Positions 33,685 through 45,289 of a stretch of DNA of 64,000 nucleotides are shown here, piece after piece. How positions within the stretch are numbered: position 1 is the stretch's first letter; each line of letters opens with the position of its first letter. The DNA comes from Phoronis australis (taxonomy: Eukaryota; Phoronida; Phoronidae). The stretch is from the NCBI GenBank assembly GCA_002633005.1, contig NMRA01000230.1, forward strand, positions 399,523-463,522, written 5' to 3'. Under the pieces are notes generated by a model. The model saw nothing but the letters and a program-made list of their open reading frames with translations, ran no database searches and had not been told where the DNA came from. The position numbers were made by a program, and so were the translations under genes.

Positions 33685-35439
33685 CTTCTTCTTTAACAGA
33701 ACTTTGTCTACTCTCCGTTTCTCAAAACATGAGGTTTCCCGCTGTTGGGCGCTTTCCTCTTTAAACATATTCTTGAATGTCAGTTGTTGGAAATTCAAGA
33801 GCAAGTGGAACAGCTCAAATGAAATAGGACTGAGGTGTGCAAATCTCCTCTTTGGACAATTAACGCCCAGGCGAACGAGTTTTCCACCAGAAAACCTTTT
33901 GCGTGTTAACTGGTATGGAGAGGGACACCACCTCATGGCTGTTCTGCTTTACTATAGATATCCAGAATATCTTCATAGACCCTATTCACGCCGACATGAG
34001 GCGCGTTCCAAAACGAGGCTCGCTACGATAGTTCTGTTGGCTTATCGGCACAGGTGTATTCCGCGTTGCTCGAAATTTGCTCAACTGTCTGCTTTACAAT
34101 CCCTGCACGTTGAGATTGGGAAGCTTTGGGTCGTTGCCACACGCCGCGACGAAGGAAAATATGTCCGTGTAAAATTTATGAATGTTTGCGAAAAGCTAGA
34201 TCATATTTTGTAGCATCTCGGTTGCCAAGAATTATAGCCACGACCGGAGAATCTTCGGCCAGCCAGGCTGTGTTTCCATGGCTACAGGTTGAAACATGAT
34301 GCATTTTTTTTTCAACAAAGAACAGAGCCCTCAATCCTTCGATTTTGGGGTCGAATATTGGCCCTAATCCCCTCTCAAAAATATTGAAAAATCACTCGAA
34401 ATCCCCCCGGAGGCCTAAAAATTCCCCTAGTGATTGAAAATTTGTCTCCGAAGTTCAAATCACACAGGTGGCAATTTGAAAGAGCACGAAATGCTACTTT
34501 AAATCGAGACAGAGCCTACGGGAGTTTTCAACCGGGCGGGGGTGCTATTAGGGGTGATCGGGAGGTAGATTTTCCCCTTACTCGGCGAAAAAAAATCCCC
34601 TCTCAGAAGGCACAGGCACCTTTCCCCTATTGTCTAACGAAACTCCTGGAGAAATATGATAACTATGATAGCTAATTTTGGGTGATGAATCAAAAAAAAT
34701 TGTATATCGGACTGGATTTTGCCGGCATAACCTTCAAAACCAAGATGGTCGCCATTGGCCACATTGAAATTGGCAAATCCCAATAAATGACTTTTAAATT
34801 GAGTATGATACATCAAACTATAAGTTTTTAGGTATGATAAAATCGATTCTGATACTATTTTTGTGATTAGAGGTCAAGGTCACGCGAAAAGGTCAAGGGC
34901 AAAGTCACATTATGCCGCACATATTCCAATGGAAGTACAGTAAATTCAGACTAGTTTTTGAGTGGTTCAGGCGTAATATTGTATGGCAAAATGAATATTG
35001 CTTACGTCATTGGAAGCTCTTTTTGAGCACTATTTTTGTGATTGGTTGACAACATTATGCTCAAAGGTTGAATTTTGCTAATGTGTGATGACTTGAACAC
35101 ACAAAAATGTCAGTTGCAATGTGTTACCACCAAGCAAGTCACTTCTTTTCCAGTTTCATTTCTATTACAGCTACAGAAACATCGTTTGCTTCTATAACAT
35201 GTTTCTCATAAAGATTATAGCAAGTCAAATATTTTCCGTAAAAAGTTTTCTTAGAACATAAAATAATAAAGAAAGCGTTACTAATGCGGTTCCTCATGGA
35301 GCGATCTTGCTTTCTGGTTGATAGTGGCACAGTCGAACTCCTCTTGATTAATTACTGTTATTATGAGATTAATTACATTTAACAAAAGGCAACAACAAAA
35401 GCCTCGGGTGTTATAGTAACCAACAACTCAATCATTTCT
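33685..35439. other. No gene recognised
   Basis: A 169-codon plus-strand frame at 33704-34213 has no family resemblance and no splice context, and I treat it as chance. 34320-34640 has several CCCC/GGGG blocks (TAATCCCCTCTC, ATTCCCC, TTTCCCC) that look like a decayed repeat. Confidence 0.35.
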
Positions 35440-36760
35440 CAATCACTGGATTTCTGACCATGCGTCTGAGAGTCCATGCACTTTCACGCATCAGGACACC
35501 GGAGTCCAACTTGTCGACAGCCACAGCGCACGCTGGAACAGCCCTTGGTACATCTACATGTTAGTTCTATGAAAGATTCTGGAATTGGTGGGAGCGTCAT
35601 CAGCAAAGGTATTGTGTGCTCGTCTAAAAATACCCAACCAGAATGAGTAATGCCTGGGAGTTCCTGAGTACTCTTGTCTGTCTGTCAGCAAACAGCTGCC
35701 TGGTAGTTAGTTCGTTGTATGTGCCACTGAACAGCGTCAGACGACGGCGACAAAGACTCATGGGAGTCTTCTTTGTCAACTAACGCCACAACCGCTTTTA
35801 TCGCAGACAGCTTCATTGCGCACACTATAAATATATCACACAAACTCTTCAGCTTTAGATGCCTCCTGTGGTGTAAGGAGTTTCCTCCCAAACTCTTCTA
35901 AGAGCGTATGGTGTTCCATAAACGCTTTCCAGGTGGTCTTTTTTCCATGTCCGTGAAATTGGGAATCCGTGTCACAACCTGTTATTGCATGAAACGCTGG
36001 TAGGCGTGCAACCATGGAACTGGACATTTTATGGTAAATCTCATGAACTGGTATAAACGCTGGTTTCTTCGTAGTGCTTAATTTCATCCAAAGCTACGAA
36101 AACTTCATTTTCTCAAAGTGGTGCAACAGGAGAACACGCACGACCTGCTACACAGCTTCCTCATGGTTTGCCTGTAATGCTCTAAATGTCGCATTATGGA
36201 TCAATTGACAACTCTTTCCTTTCGTTGCAACATCCCCATCTAACAGTTATAGTTTTTCCAGGAGGACACTCTTGAACAACTTGTTGAGACAAGACGTCTT
36301 GCAGGTCATGTTAGTTTTCTGCCAGCTCGATGAATCTCTGCCAGTTTTCTGGAAGCGGAACAGACAAGTCATTCACTTGACTTCTGATCAAATGAATAAG
36401 TTTGTTTCTCTTTTTACCTACTCCATCTTTAATTGAGTGTTGTCGATATTGATCAAATGCTATATCTATTTGTCCGAAACCGACTTTCATAGCCAGAATG
36501 GTCTTCACAAACGACTTTACATAGTCTCCAAATGTCATGGCTTCATTCTGCTTCTCCGTGGATCTAACAAGAGCTTGTCCATCGATGACTAGTGCTGCTG
36601 CTCCTCTCGTTTTCTTACACTGCGTAAATGTAGAAATTGACATTGTACTCGTTCCTACGCGTGACACAGAAGTGCCGGTTCTCTTGGTGCACCACTTTGT
36701 GAAAATGAAATGTTCAGAGCTTTGGATGAAATCATGCACTACGAAGAAATAAGCGTACAT
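35440..36760 (-). pseudogene. Decayed transposon-derived protein gene (uncharacterised repetitive invertebrate family)
   Basis: Reading the minus strand from 36760 down, pieces appear in the order known from a large uncharacterised family repeated in cnidarian, echinoderm and other invertebrate genomes. AAALVIDGQALV comes first, then MTFGDYVKSF, and a segment ending LPENWQRFIELAEN. Next is a trace of the NHEEA(D) box and LPAFHAITGCDTDSQFHGHG, where family members have FHALTGCDTxSFFxGxGKKTAW, then LLTPQEASKAEEFV. DAVQWHIQRTNYQAAVC follows, and finally a cysteine-rich tail (CRCTKGCSSVRCGC). Several frame changes and stops separate them (for instance between 36088 and 36300 and in the tail), so it cannot encode a full protein. 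The function of the family is not known to me, and its repetitiveness suggests it belongs to a mobile element. Confidence 0.7.
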
Positions 36761-36965
36761 ACCAGTTCATGAGATTTACCACAAAATGTCCAGTTCCACG
36801 GTTGCAAGCCAATCAGCGTTCCATGCAACAGCAGGTTGCGACACACCAGCTTCACGTACATGCTCTCTTAGAAGACCTCGGGAGGAAAATCCTTACACCA
36901 AAAGAGGCATCTCAAGCTGAAGTGTGTGTTTGCCATGTTTATGGTGTGCGCAGCCAAGGTGTCTG
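36711..36965 (+). pseudogene. Inverted second fragment of the same transposon-derived gene
   Basis: The plus strand encodes PVHEIYHKMSSSTVA, then FHATAGCDTP and EDLGRKILTPKEASQAE, the same passages found on the minus strand at 35836-36087. The two lie head to head around 36090-36710. It is diverged and broken by a deletion after GCDT. Confidence 0.7.
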
Positions 36966-37545
36966 TGATAAAGCTCGTGTGGCCAATCACCGGTCGTTGT
37001 CAATATCTCAGTTTTTTTGACAAAAACTAAGAATGTGCTTTTGTTTAGCGCGCCACTCGGACAAATTTGAATTTGATTTAAATGTTAGAAACGGGTATCT
37101 GCTGCGTTGTTTTTATTAAAGTGCCCTTTTAAGTTCTTTCGTCAATGTGATGCGTCATGAGCATAAGATTATACACGATGTATTCTGGTACGTTATAAAT
37201 GCAACCAGGAGCAAAAACGTTGACGACCAGGGTGGCGGCAGCACATGCCCACCTCATATACACTAGCTGGTGCGAGAACATCGAGTCGCGCAGCACCCAA
37301 CCAAAGTAGATTCGCCCAGAGATAGATGCGCGTCTATAAGGACAATGGTCTAAATGAGAATTCTTTATTTCTTATAGTTCAACTATTTTGGAGTATTGAA
37401 GTGCGAGTTTGGTGAACCTGTTTCAAGCATGAATTTAAAACTAAGAGTCGTAAACATAACGTTTTAGGCAAGCCTTCATGAAAAAGACAATCTTGAGTCG
37501 TTGGACATGCGCCTAATTGGGTAAAAGTACTTCAAATTTGCTTGT
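36966..37545. other. 3' flank of the ATP-grasp gene
   Basis: TTTATT at 37364-37369 reads AATAAA on the minus strand, about 180 bases past the stop codon, and is the likely polyadenylation signal of the ATP-grasp gene. No other gene seen. Confidence 0.5.
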
Positions 37546-38250
37546 TTAAATTTGAGATAATGCTTCTTCCATGCTTTTGAAATATTTACAATCGACCAAA
37601 AAGCGCGCCATCTTCAGCACAGCTCCACGTTTGCTGTCATCGTCCTTAGACATCAGGACACACGCAGCGCGAATACTGCTAGAATTATGGTATATCATCT
37701 CAGTTGTCGTCCACCAGCCAGGGTTAAACATGGAGATCTTTGCTGCTTTAGCCAAAGACAACATGTAGCCGAAGGACTCCTTCAAAATCTCGCGGTCTCG
37801 GTGTAGATAGAGCAGATAAGCCGTGACATTGGTGGAGGGTTTGAGCATGATACCGAACTCTGAAACGTCTACCCCACAGCAGAGCAAGAGATTAACAAGA
37901 AACAAGTCTATACCATACACCCTTCTCATCATTTCCATGAAGCAATTGCCACCAGGGCGCGGATTAATCTCAATTAACATTGGGGTGACGCCATCGCCAG
38001 CGTCACGAATCAAGTCAACGTCATAGACTCCGTTGTGTAAGCCGACAGCCATGCAGCACCGGTACGCAGCCTCCACCAGTTGGCTCTGAACGGCGGGAGA
38101 AGCGCCACCTGGTAACGAGACAGAGGTGGCCCAGAAATAAGGTAGGGTGGCGGGACCTCGCTCGACCACAGTACCACCAACCAATTTGCCTTTGGAAATG
38201 ACGACGTCTACCGTGTACTTCTGTCCTCTGAGAAATTCCATAACCACCAC
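37546..38250 (-). CDS. ATP-grasp ligase, carnosine synthase-like: exon 4 (terminal)
   Basis: The acceptor on the minus strand is CTTATTCTTCCAG just above 38250. The frame is open for 234 codons to a stop at 37546. It opens with VVVMEFLRGQKYTVDVVISK, the ATP-grasp strand pair with the E-x-x-x-G-x-(E/K)-(Y/F)-x-V-D signature. It then has VYDVDLIRD and LIEINPRPGGN, the Asp and the Glu/Asn that bind magnesium and ATP phosphates in all ATP-grasp enzymes. These catalytic residues are intact. The enzyme should activate a carboxylate as an acyl phosphate and join it to an amine. CARNS1 uses beta-alanine and histidine, but the substrates here cannot be read from the sequence. The total of 467 residues is about half of vertebrate CARNS1 and closer to single-domain bacterial amino-acid ligases. 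Confidence 0.9.
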   Translation of the reverse strand: MVVMEFLRGQKYTVDVVISKGKLVGGTVVERGPATLPYFWATSVSLPGGASPAVQSQLVEAAYRCCMAVGLHNGVYDVDLIRDAGDGVTPMLIEINPRPGGNCFMEMMRRVYGIDLFLVNLLLCCGVDVSEFGIMLKPSTNVTAYLLYLHRDREILKESFGYMLSLAKAAKISMFNPGWWTTTEMIYHNSSSIRAACVLMSKDDDSKRGAVLKMARFLVDCKYFKSMEEALSQI

Positions 38251-38926
38251 CTGGAAGAATAAGTCACTTTTAGGCTGTTATAAACTTTTGAAATTAGACG
38301 AATATGCCGCGTTCACAAATGGAATTTTTAAGAGATTTAAAGCGAACGTTCACAATGATGCCCTATCTGCCAACTTACGAATAATTAGCGTAACGTTCAT
38401 TTTCTGTAAGCTACGTATTCATCATGAATGAGTATGGGAAGGAATGCATATGATTACTGGGTAAAATGCAAATATTCTGGCCAATCACGAGCGTCGCCAT
38501 TATCTTACAGAGCCTTGACACAAGTTATATCTTTGAAATGTGGATTTCTCATGGTAATAAGGCAGATGTGCGGGCTGATTCGGGACGGGCGATAATAAGG
38601 AAGATGAGACGTCTGACGAGCATTCATATGCGATTTCTTAGTTGCAGTCCAGACTCCCATCTGCCTTGTGATGCAGCATGTGAATTCCGTGCATTCTTAC
38701 AAAAACAACATTTTGATGAAGCATGGCATCACATAGAGCATGTCACTCGGTAATGAACGAATGTCCCCATCAAAGCTATGATGTCTGACTAAAATTTGTC
38801 CAAAACTGATGGTTAGATGTGGACACAATCACGTATACACGCCCAACAAGTTACGAATCAGATGTTTAAATTGAATTCAAAGTTGATCGAAAGCATTTTA
38901 AATTATAAAAAATCAAAAAGTATTAC
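38251..38926. other. Intron 3 of the ATP-grasp gene
   Basis: 676 bp, GT (38926-38925) to AG (38252-38251) on the minus strand. A 95-codon plus-strand frame inside it has no family resemblance. Confidence 0.75.
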
Positions 38927-39145
38927 CGATTGAGAGAACGTAATCTTCTCGCACACTTGTGTGCCGTGGCTCAATCCGTGAGTGACCTCCGAGAAATAAT
39001 CTAGACACTCATTTCGGTCATACACGACCTTGCAACCAACTGAGCCACTACCACAGACGGGCTTCAGCACAACTGGAAGACTTATCTTGTCCAGAGCGTC
39101 GAGTAGCTCCGTCTCTGTCTTGACGGCATAGCTCGGCACACCGTA
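38927..39145 (-). CDS. ATP-grasp ligase: exon 3
   Basis: 219 nt in phase 0. The acceptor is TTTCTTTTTAG above 39145 and the donor CAATCG|GTAATA at 38927. It encodes YGVPSYAVKTETELLDAL, followed by the ATP-binding loop LPVVLKPVCGSGSVGCKVVY (K-P-x-x-G-x-G-S-x-G). The conserved lysine and glycine-rich loop that hold ATP are present. Confidence 0.9.
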
Positions 39146-39653
39146 CTAAAAAGAAAAATAACATGTTATTGTGAAATCGACCAATTTACGATTACGATTT
39201 TCGTTCTACCCAGATTAGAGATTTTTAGTATGCCACTCCTTTTTGCCATCTGAAATTGTGCTGTTTTAGCTGCGAAGAAGACAATTTCCAGTATTGCGCA
39301 GAATTCACGCATTGTCCGTAGAGCTGTAACTCCTACCCCTCCTCACTCTCTCCCTACGCCTCTATCTCTCCCTCGTAATCTTTTTTTTCACTCTCTTTCT
39401 CCATTACGCGTTCTCTCCTCCTTCGGTCCTTTCCTACTTACCTCTCCTCACATTCTGTCACCTTCATGTTTTTTTGCCACCCTACCTCTCCCCCCGCTCT
39501 CCTGTCCCTCTTCCGTTTCCATTTCTTGTCTCTCCTTACGCCTCGCCTCCATATCCCCTCCTCCGTTCCACCCTCTCTGCCAGTATCCTCTCAGTTTCCT
39601 TCATTCCCTACCACCCTCCCTTATCTATCTATAAAACCCCTGGATCCCCTTAC
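39146..39653. other. Intron 2 of the ATP-grasp gene with a long pyrimidine tract
   Basis: 39330-39650 of the plus strand is a near-continuous C/T tract (CTCTCTCC, TCTCTCCTT and similar), which reads as a purine tract in the transcript. It directly follows the exon 2 donor. It makes a long spurious plus-strand frame (39474-39827). Confidence 0.8.
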
Positions 39654-39812
39654 CTTCTCAGCCTTGGGATCCTTCAACACGTATTGTTGAGTTACATCCT
39701 TCATGTACGCTGCCGCCATACTCTCGTAACTGTTCCAAGGTATTCCCAGAGTCTCAGCCACGTACCCACCAACCATGCCCACGTAGTCTCCATGGAAACA
39801 GCATGCGTTCAC
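39654..39812 (-). CDS. ATP-grasp ligase: exon 2
   Basis: 159 nt (53 codons, phase 0 at both ends). The acceptor is CCTATCTCTAG above 39812 and the donor GAGAAG|GTAAGG at 39654. It encodes VNACCFHGDYVGMVGGYVAE, TLGIPWNSYESMAAAYMKDV and the linker to the ATP-binding subdomain. This is the end of the N-terminal pre-ATP-grasp domain, where family members have the equivalent of GLPG and M-x-D-K. Confidence 0.87.
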
Positions 39813-41332
39813 CTAGAGATAGGATAGAAACTATTCATACTGTTCAGGCAGTGTCAGATGTGTTCAGTGGGAAGAGCACGCATCGTTGACGAAAACGTAA
39901 CTGCTCCTGGCCTTCAATGCCGGGTTGCATGAGACAGTCCAAATAGGGACTCAACTAAGTTTCCTTGATCTTTAGCCTACTTGTGTCTTTCATAACTAAG
40001 ATATGTACTTTTTCGATCTTTTCATCTTGATCATGAGCTCCTCCTTGATAAATGAGATTTTCCAATACTGAGTCCTGAATTTAAGGAAAATAAATAGGAC
40101 ATAAATGCAACAAAAGAAACTTCCCGCCAACATCGCACACTAGGTAAAGGAGATTCAGGTGGTAAACCAATTATCAGTGTCAGTAGCTAACCTGTCAGCA
40201 AAGTAAACTCTAACTGGGAATTACTTCCCGTACATTTGCGCCTTTTATCTTTCGGCAGTGAGAAGGAGCAAACCCAATTTTTCCAAAAGATCCCAATCAC
40301 GGTTTTTGGATGCAAAATCTCAGTCTCTGGGTTCCCCTTAATGCTTCTCTTCGCTTACAAAAAATGAACTTAAGTTTTTGGCGAATTATGCCTCGCACTG
40401 ACTAAAACATCGAAGCTACATTGTTATAAATACCTTTTGCGCATAGAGTTACACCTTAGGAGATCGTCGACGTATTTAATTCATGCTAACTCGAACAAAT
40501 ACTCCCGTTATCAAGAGACTGTGGTCACTATCTATGGTTGTGTATGCTTATGCCTCTGTGTTCGTAGTAAAACTTGGTAGCTCCTGATTTTGAAATCTCG
40601 GTCAACAATTTGCAAGTTTCACTTGCCGGTTCTCAAAATTAGGAATCACCAATCGCAATGTATCTATTGAATTGATCCAGGTAACTTTTTCCTCATTTGG
40701 TTTTGACTATTTTGACCGATTGTTGAATACGAAAGGACATCCCGTTACTAGTAAATGGAATACAATGTACCCAAGTGAACTGTCACCAGTCAACATGTTT
40801 TAACATAGTTAAAACTATTGTTACGCACAGTATAACGTTGCATAACTCCGATCTAATTGAACCAAATTATTCAAAGCATATAAGCAAAATCTGCCTGATC
40901 TGATTGTGGGGCTTTAGTACATGATTTCGAATTTTTACCGGGCAGTGGAATACTAGAATGTCACAGAAGTTTGCGATATTCAGACTTACAAATTTCAGTC
41001 TCAATACAAGTTCGACTGGTTGCATTAAAACCAAATCTTGCAGTGACGAAAGTGATAGTGAATCTGGGCGCAACTTGACCTAGCGTTGAGTTGAATATGG
41101 ACTGACTGGAATGACCTCCGCATGTCAGGAGGGGCATGTTCCCTTTTCCCAGAGAAACTCGCTTCGAGCCTCAATTTATCTTTGCAAATGTCATCCAGTA
41201 AAGTAAGTGATTGGTCGGAGTACAGGAGATAGTATTTTTATTTTTACTGCAGAGAAGCTAATTTTATTGTTACTGAAAACTTTTATGCTTACGTAATACC
41301 TCTCATGAAGACCATGCCAGTATCTTTAGTGA

Positions 41333-41478
41333 CGGATTTAGAGGAGGGCCAAGGGACCATGCCACCCTAAAAATTTTTCAGATTCCATTTGGCAATGGGG
41401 GGCGTTAATGTCTGAAGGGTAAAATCCTTGCTAGTACTCGGGTCTGCCCTCCAATTCAAATCCTGTATCCGCCCCCGA
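41333..41478. mobile_element. MITE family M3 copy (short)
   Basis: AGTGACGGATTTAGAGGAGG at the left and AATCCTGTATCCGCCCCC at the right are degenerate inverted repeats of the M3 type. GATTCCATTTGGCA is shared with the copy at 17041. Confidence 0.6.
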
Positions 41479-41579
41479 TCTTTACATGAATAACATTCTC
41501 TGTAAATGGGTTATGCATGGATACTTATCAAGCTATATTTATACTGTTATGTTTTGTAGTATCTCCTCATTGTTTTCAG

Positions 41580-41685
41580 GTCTTTGTTGACTTGGCGGAG
41601 TACTTGATAAAACTAGACATCCAAACACACGCATCGAAACAATCACTACAGTGGTGGTATTGGGCTGTGTACATCCACATGGCAG
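41580..41685 (+). CDS. Exon-like segment antisense in the ATP-grasp intron
   Basis: A pyrimidine-rich acceptor (CATTGTTTTCAG) precedes a 106-nt open stretch encoding VFVDLAEYLIKLDIQTHASK and QSLQWWYWAVYIHMA, followed by a CAG|GTAGCT donor. The frame and splice signals fit an internal exon of a plus-strand gene, but no partner exon or family is recognised. It may be a retained fragment of a mobile element. Confidence 0.25.
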
Positions 41686-43689
41686 GTAGCTCTTCACGTA
41701 TTTCATTGTTTAATGAAAAATAGTGCTGCTATCAGAGTTTGACTTTGAAACAAGATGAAAAAATATCATTAGTTTTGAAAATGCGCTTTTAAGCTTTAAC
41801 AAGCTCACAGATTCTTATAGCCATTTGTAAAGTGTAAAGCTTCTTGGTTTTGCAATACGTTTCAAAATGCATACGCGAAAGTATACATGTGAGATTTAAC
41901 TTTCAGTTCCAACCCTGGTCATGCCTGTTGAATGTTCGTGTAACATTAGTAAGATGACATTTCAGGGCTGAGCTCAAAACTGCTTGTTAGAAATACGACT
42001 AGTGCTGCTCATTATTTAGAGTTGTACATTGCCTTTATATCAGACTAACTATGTAAACAAAGGTAAACAAAGAAAAATGCGTAAAAATAAAGGGAATTGT
42101 AGTTTATCACACCTGCCAACAATTTCATCGTCTGATTATTATATTCCTTAGGTTTAGATTGTCGTAGAACTTTTTAAAGTTATTTAAAATTAAGTTACAA
42201 AATACCTGGTATGTTACCTGGTTAGCCTGACATTAAGTTTCATTATATGCATGGTTTGCTCTCAATTGCCATTGTATGGTAAATCACCAAGTGCATATTT
42301 TGTAATCAAGTTGTGTAGATTAAAGTTGTTTTGGATGTCTTGGTAGTGAGTCCATGTTTAAAACTCCATTCAAAAAAACTGTAAAGTGACAAACTGCAAT
42401 GCATGCTTGGATTAAACTTGCACAAAATCTTGGAGAGTGATTGGTTAAGTTTTGAGTTGGAAGACTATTTTCTAGGCTCTGTATATACGTCAGAAAGTGC
42501 ATGCGAGTTTCACAAATCAACGTTATATTACAGCACAATAAAAATCCAGCAAGTCAACTTGTAGCGCTTTTACTGGTCTCTTATTAAATTTTGGTGTCTT
42601 TATTGCGGAGTGTGGCTTTAACAATCGTTTGATAAGGACAGCTATCCAGACAACAGAACGTACGCTTTTATGAACTGTAGCCCGTGAATTCAGTTTTCTG
42701 ATCTCAGAAATGCGCGTTTGTAGTCACAAACCTGGATTATTTGCTTATTAAACTAAGCGAGGAGATGCATCTAAAGAAAATAAAGTAGCTCGTGGTGTAG
42801 CATAGATATGTATGAGCTACAGAAGATTTAAATTAAAGGAAAGTGAATAACCTTGTAATTAAATGTCTGAGTTTCTTAATTTCCACCTCGTATAATTAGG
42901 TTGTACTTGGGGCTCACTTTTAGTGAAACTTTTTCCCACCATGGAGTTTATTCAATTTGGATTTCCTAATAATATGATTGTCAATAAAAATGAAACTTTG
43001 GCTTTTAAATTGATATTTTGAACAGTTGAAAACTATGAAAGGTAATTGTAGGCACTATTTCTACCATAAGGATTGTACTTCCCAAAATCACGTCTGTGAC
43101 TACTGACAATAAACATTCAGTTACTTGTAAACTCTTGTTTCTGAGGATGTTCTTGGATTTGCATGTTAAGGGATTTTTTAAATTCCTGGTGTCATTGCTG
43201 TAATATTAGCAGACATAGTATTTGCTGATAAAGCATAGGCTTTGTTGTAATCCTTCTTGGCCATGTAATGACTTTTTCTTTGGTTGTATTTCATGATTTA
43301 GTAGTGATTTCTCTGTATGTACATTCCATTTTTATTCCTCAATTCTCACATATTGTCATACACTGAGAACGATACATGTATGGATATATCGTAAGCCTGA
43401 TTTAGTTTCGTTGCATTGTATTTATAACACTTGAACTGATTTTTGAAATGTTTCTGGTTTTCGAGGTTCCTGCATTTCACACATGCGCAGATATTCTAAA
43501 GAGTTAATGTACTTTGAGAAGTGCATTTCATTTTGTGCAATTAATACTGTTAAGGAAATGTTCATAGAACTCTATTGTTGCTACATGATGAATGGAAATC
43601 ATTAAACTTGTTGCTGTACTCCACTCTTGTTAAATTCAGTAAAAATAAAATCTCCTGTATGCGTGTCTCATTGAAACTTATTGCTCTTG

Positions 43690-43925
43690 AAGAACGTGAG
43701 TTTTCAAAAAGTTAGTTCCTTCAAAACTTAAGTTTTGTTAACTTAAGATTGTTTCAAAAAATACTTAAGCTTTTGAAAAGCTCAAGTTTTTAATCACGAA
43801 AACTAAGGTTTATGGCAAAAACTTAATCATTTTGGAACAAGTTTTTGGAACAAACTTAATTTTTTGAAAAACTTAGTTTTCAACACTTAAGTATTTGAAA
43901 ACTTAAGTTTGTTCCAAAATAATGA
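43690..43925. repeat. AT-rich element of AAACTTAAGTTT-type inverted repeats
   Basis: Multiple interleaved palindromes: AAAACTTAAGTTTT, GTTAACTTAAG, CTTTTGAAAAGCTCAAG, TTTGAAAACTTAAGTTTG. It ends about 38 bases from the exon 1 splice donor of the ATP-grasp gene. The inserted block at 56494-56721 is similar in style. Confidence 0.65.
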
Positions 43926-43962
43926 AGTTTCTGCCCCCTCTTCCACCCTTCAATTGTCTTAC

Positions 43963-44283
43963 CTCAATATTCTTCTCCTTCAACCAGTCTACGATGGAGT
44001 TTCCAACCTCGCTCACTTGTCGATCTTCCTTCTTCTCATGTATGAGACCATCGACGTTATACTCGTCAATAATTCCCATGGCTTTTAACTTGGAGCACCA
44101 GCGCGCATTTATCTTTGACTTCTGCAGTACCACGCACAGCGATTTGAGACCCATAGACTTCAACACAGCATAGGCAGATTTGTTGTACTCGTCGTCCGTG
44201 GTTATGAACAATCGGCAACCAACGTACAGAAGAGTCTTGTCTTTCAGTGAATCGATGGTGTCGGGTAATGCGGCGGCAGGCAT
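43963..44283 (-). CDS. ATP-grasp ligase, carnosine synthase-like: exon 1
   Basis: ATG at 44283-44281 in the context CCACCACAATGC. The exon has 107 codons and ends at a consensus donor (ATTGAG|GTAAGA) at 43963. It encodes MPAAALPDTIDSLKDKTLLY and a Rossmann-like N-terminal domain (TLLYVGCRLFITTDDEYNKS, LKSMGLKSLCVVLQ, DWLKEKNIE), the usual domain before an ATP-grasp core. All three introns interrupt in phase 0 and the four exons join without a break into 467 codons, so the gene looks intact. It has no signal peptide and should be cytosolic. An upstream exon cannot be ruled out. Confidence 0.87.
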
Positions 44284-44954
44284 TGTGGTGGAGACGGGTT
44301 TCAGTGAAATACGGAAAGGCTGGTAAAATTTGCTTTAAAACCTGATTGATTCACACAGCGTGGATCAAAAGTAGTAGATGGGTGACGTGTTACGCACATC
44401 TTGATTTCCATCGACAAGTTAAAGTGCGGCAGTAGTCAGAAACAATCAAATGTACATATCCCTGCTAAATGGACGAAACCCCAAAAGCCCGAAAAGGGAC
44501 AAAATTGTCACACAAAAGCAATTTGTGAATATGCTGAACCAGCTCTGCACCCGTGCTTGTGTATTTGGTTGAATGACTTGTAATGGAATTGTGATGAACA
44601 GCAGAAACCAGTTAATCTGGCCAGACGAGCTGAGTACAGCCTAAAATTAGTTAATAATTTTTGTCAATTCTGAGCGTGCGATGAACCACTGTAGATAGTG
44701 AGATGAGCAAATCAGGCATTGCCTGTAGTGTGTGTGATACGGGACAGAGAATAGAAGTAATTCTACGAAAAGGGATTTTCTTAGTTTTAAACCAAAATAA
44801 TTCGCAAAAATTAGGATAGACATGTATGGAACGTAGCGTTTGTCGCATCCTTTCCTTCGCATGACGTAATATTCACGATATTGTTGACTTAACGCCCGTA
44901 TATCTTGCGCAAATTGACTCTACAATAGCATCTCATCTGTTTTGCATCGTATGA
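44284..44954. other. Upstream region of the ATP-grasp gene, no other feature
   Basis: No TATA box or CpG-rich promoter is obvious. Short open frames only. Confidence 0.4.
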
Positions 44955-45260
44955 CTATAATGTTAATCACCCTCATTGCGTCGTGTAGGGGTGTAGTGTA
45001 ATTGTTAACAAGTCATTATATCGGTGATCAGAATGTAAAGTAATAGTAGAATAGAGAATAAAAGTATATCTTGGAAAGAAGATTGTGAAGCAGAGTATGT
45101 CAGTCCCTTGAAGCAGTTACGCAATTAGAACGTATTGGTCAAATGTTAAATGATGATAACCGCAGGCACTATTCGTAATTTAATTAAGCACTGCGGGTCA
45201 GTATGAGGTGTAATTCAACTAACCAATTAAAAGTAATGTTTGGTTTGACCAACAACGTTT
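44955..45260 (+). repeat. Dispersed repeat R1, copy 2 (left part only)
   Basis: Aligns with 671-1095 with two internal deletions. It ends at AATGTTTGGTTTG and is followed by a LINE fragment. Confidence 0.65.
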
Positions 45261-45289
45261 AAATGATAAACGGGAAACTCGTGGGTGTC

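Larger units (their letters stand above)
39813..43962. other. Intron 1 of the ATP-grasp gene (4.15 kb)
   Basis: It holds one MITE M3 copy (41333-41478), an exon-like plus-strand segment (41580-41685) and an inverted-repeat-rich AT element next to the exon 1 donor (43690-43925). The rest shows nothing I recognise. Confidence 0.7.

Noticed and set aside
33704-34213. 169-codon plus-strand open frame
   Set aside because: No start context, splice sites or family resemblance. The opposite strand is also open for 89 codons, which suggests a compositional effect.
39474-39827. 117-codon proline/serine-rich plus-strand frame
   Set aside because: Produced by the pyrimidine tract, and overlaps exon 2 of the real minus-strand gene.
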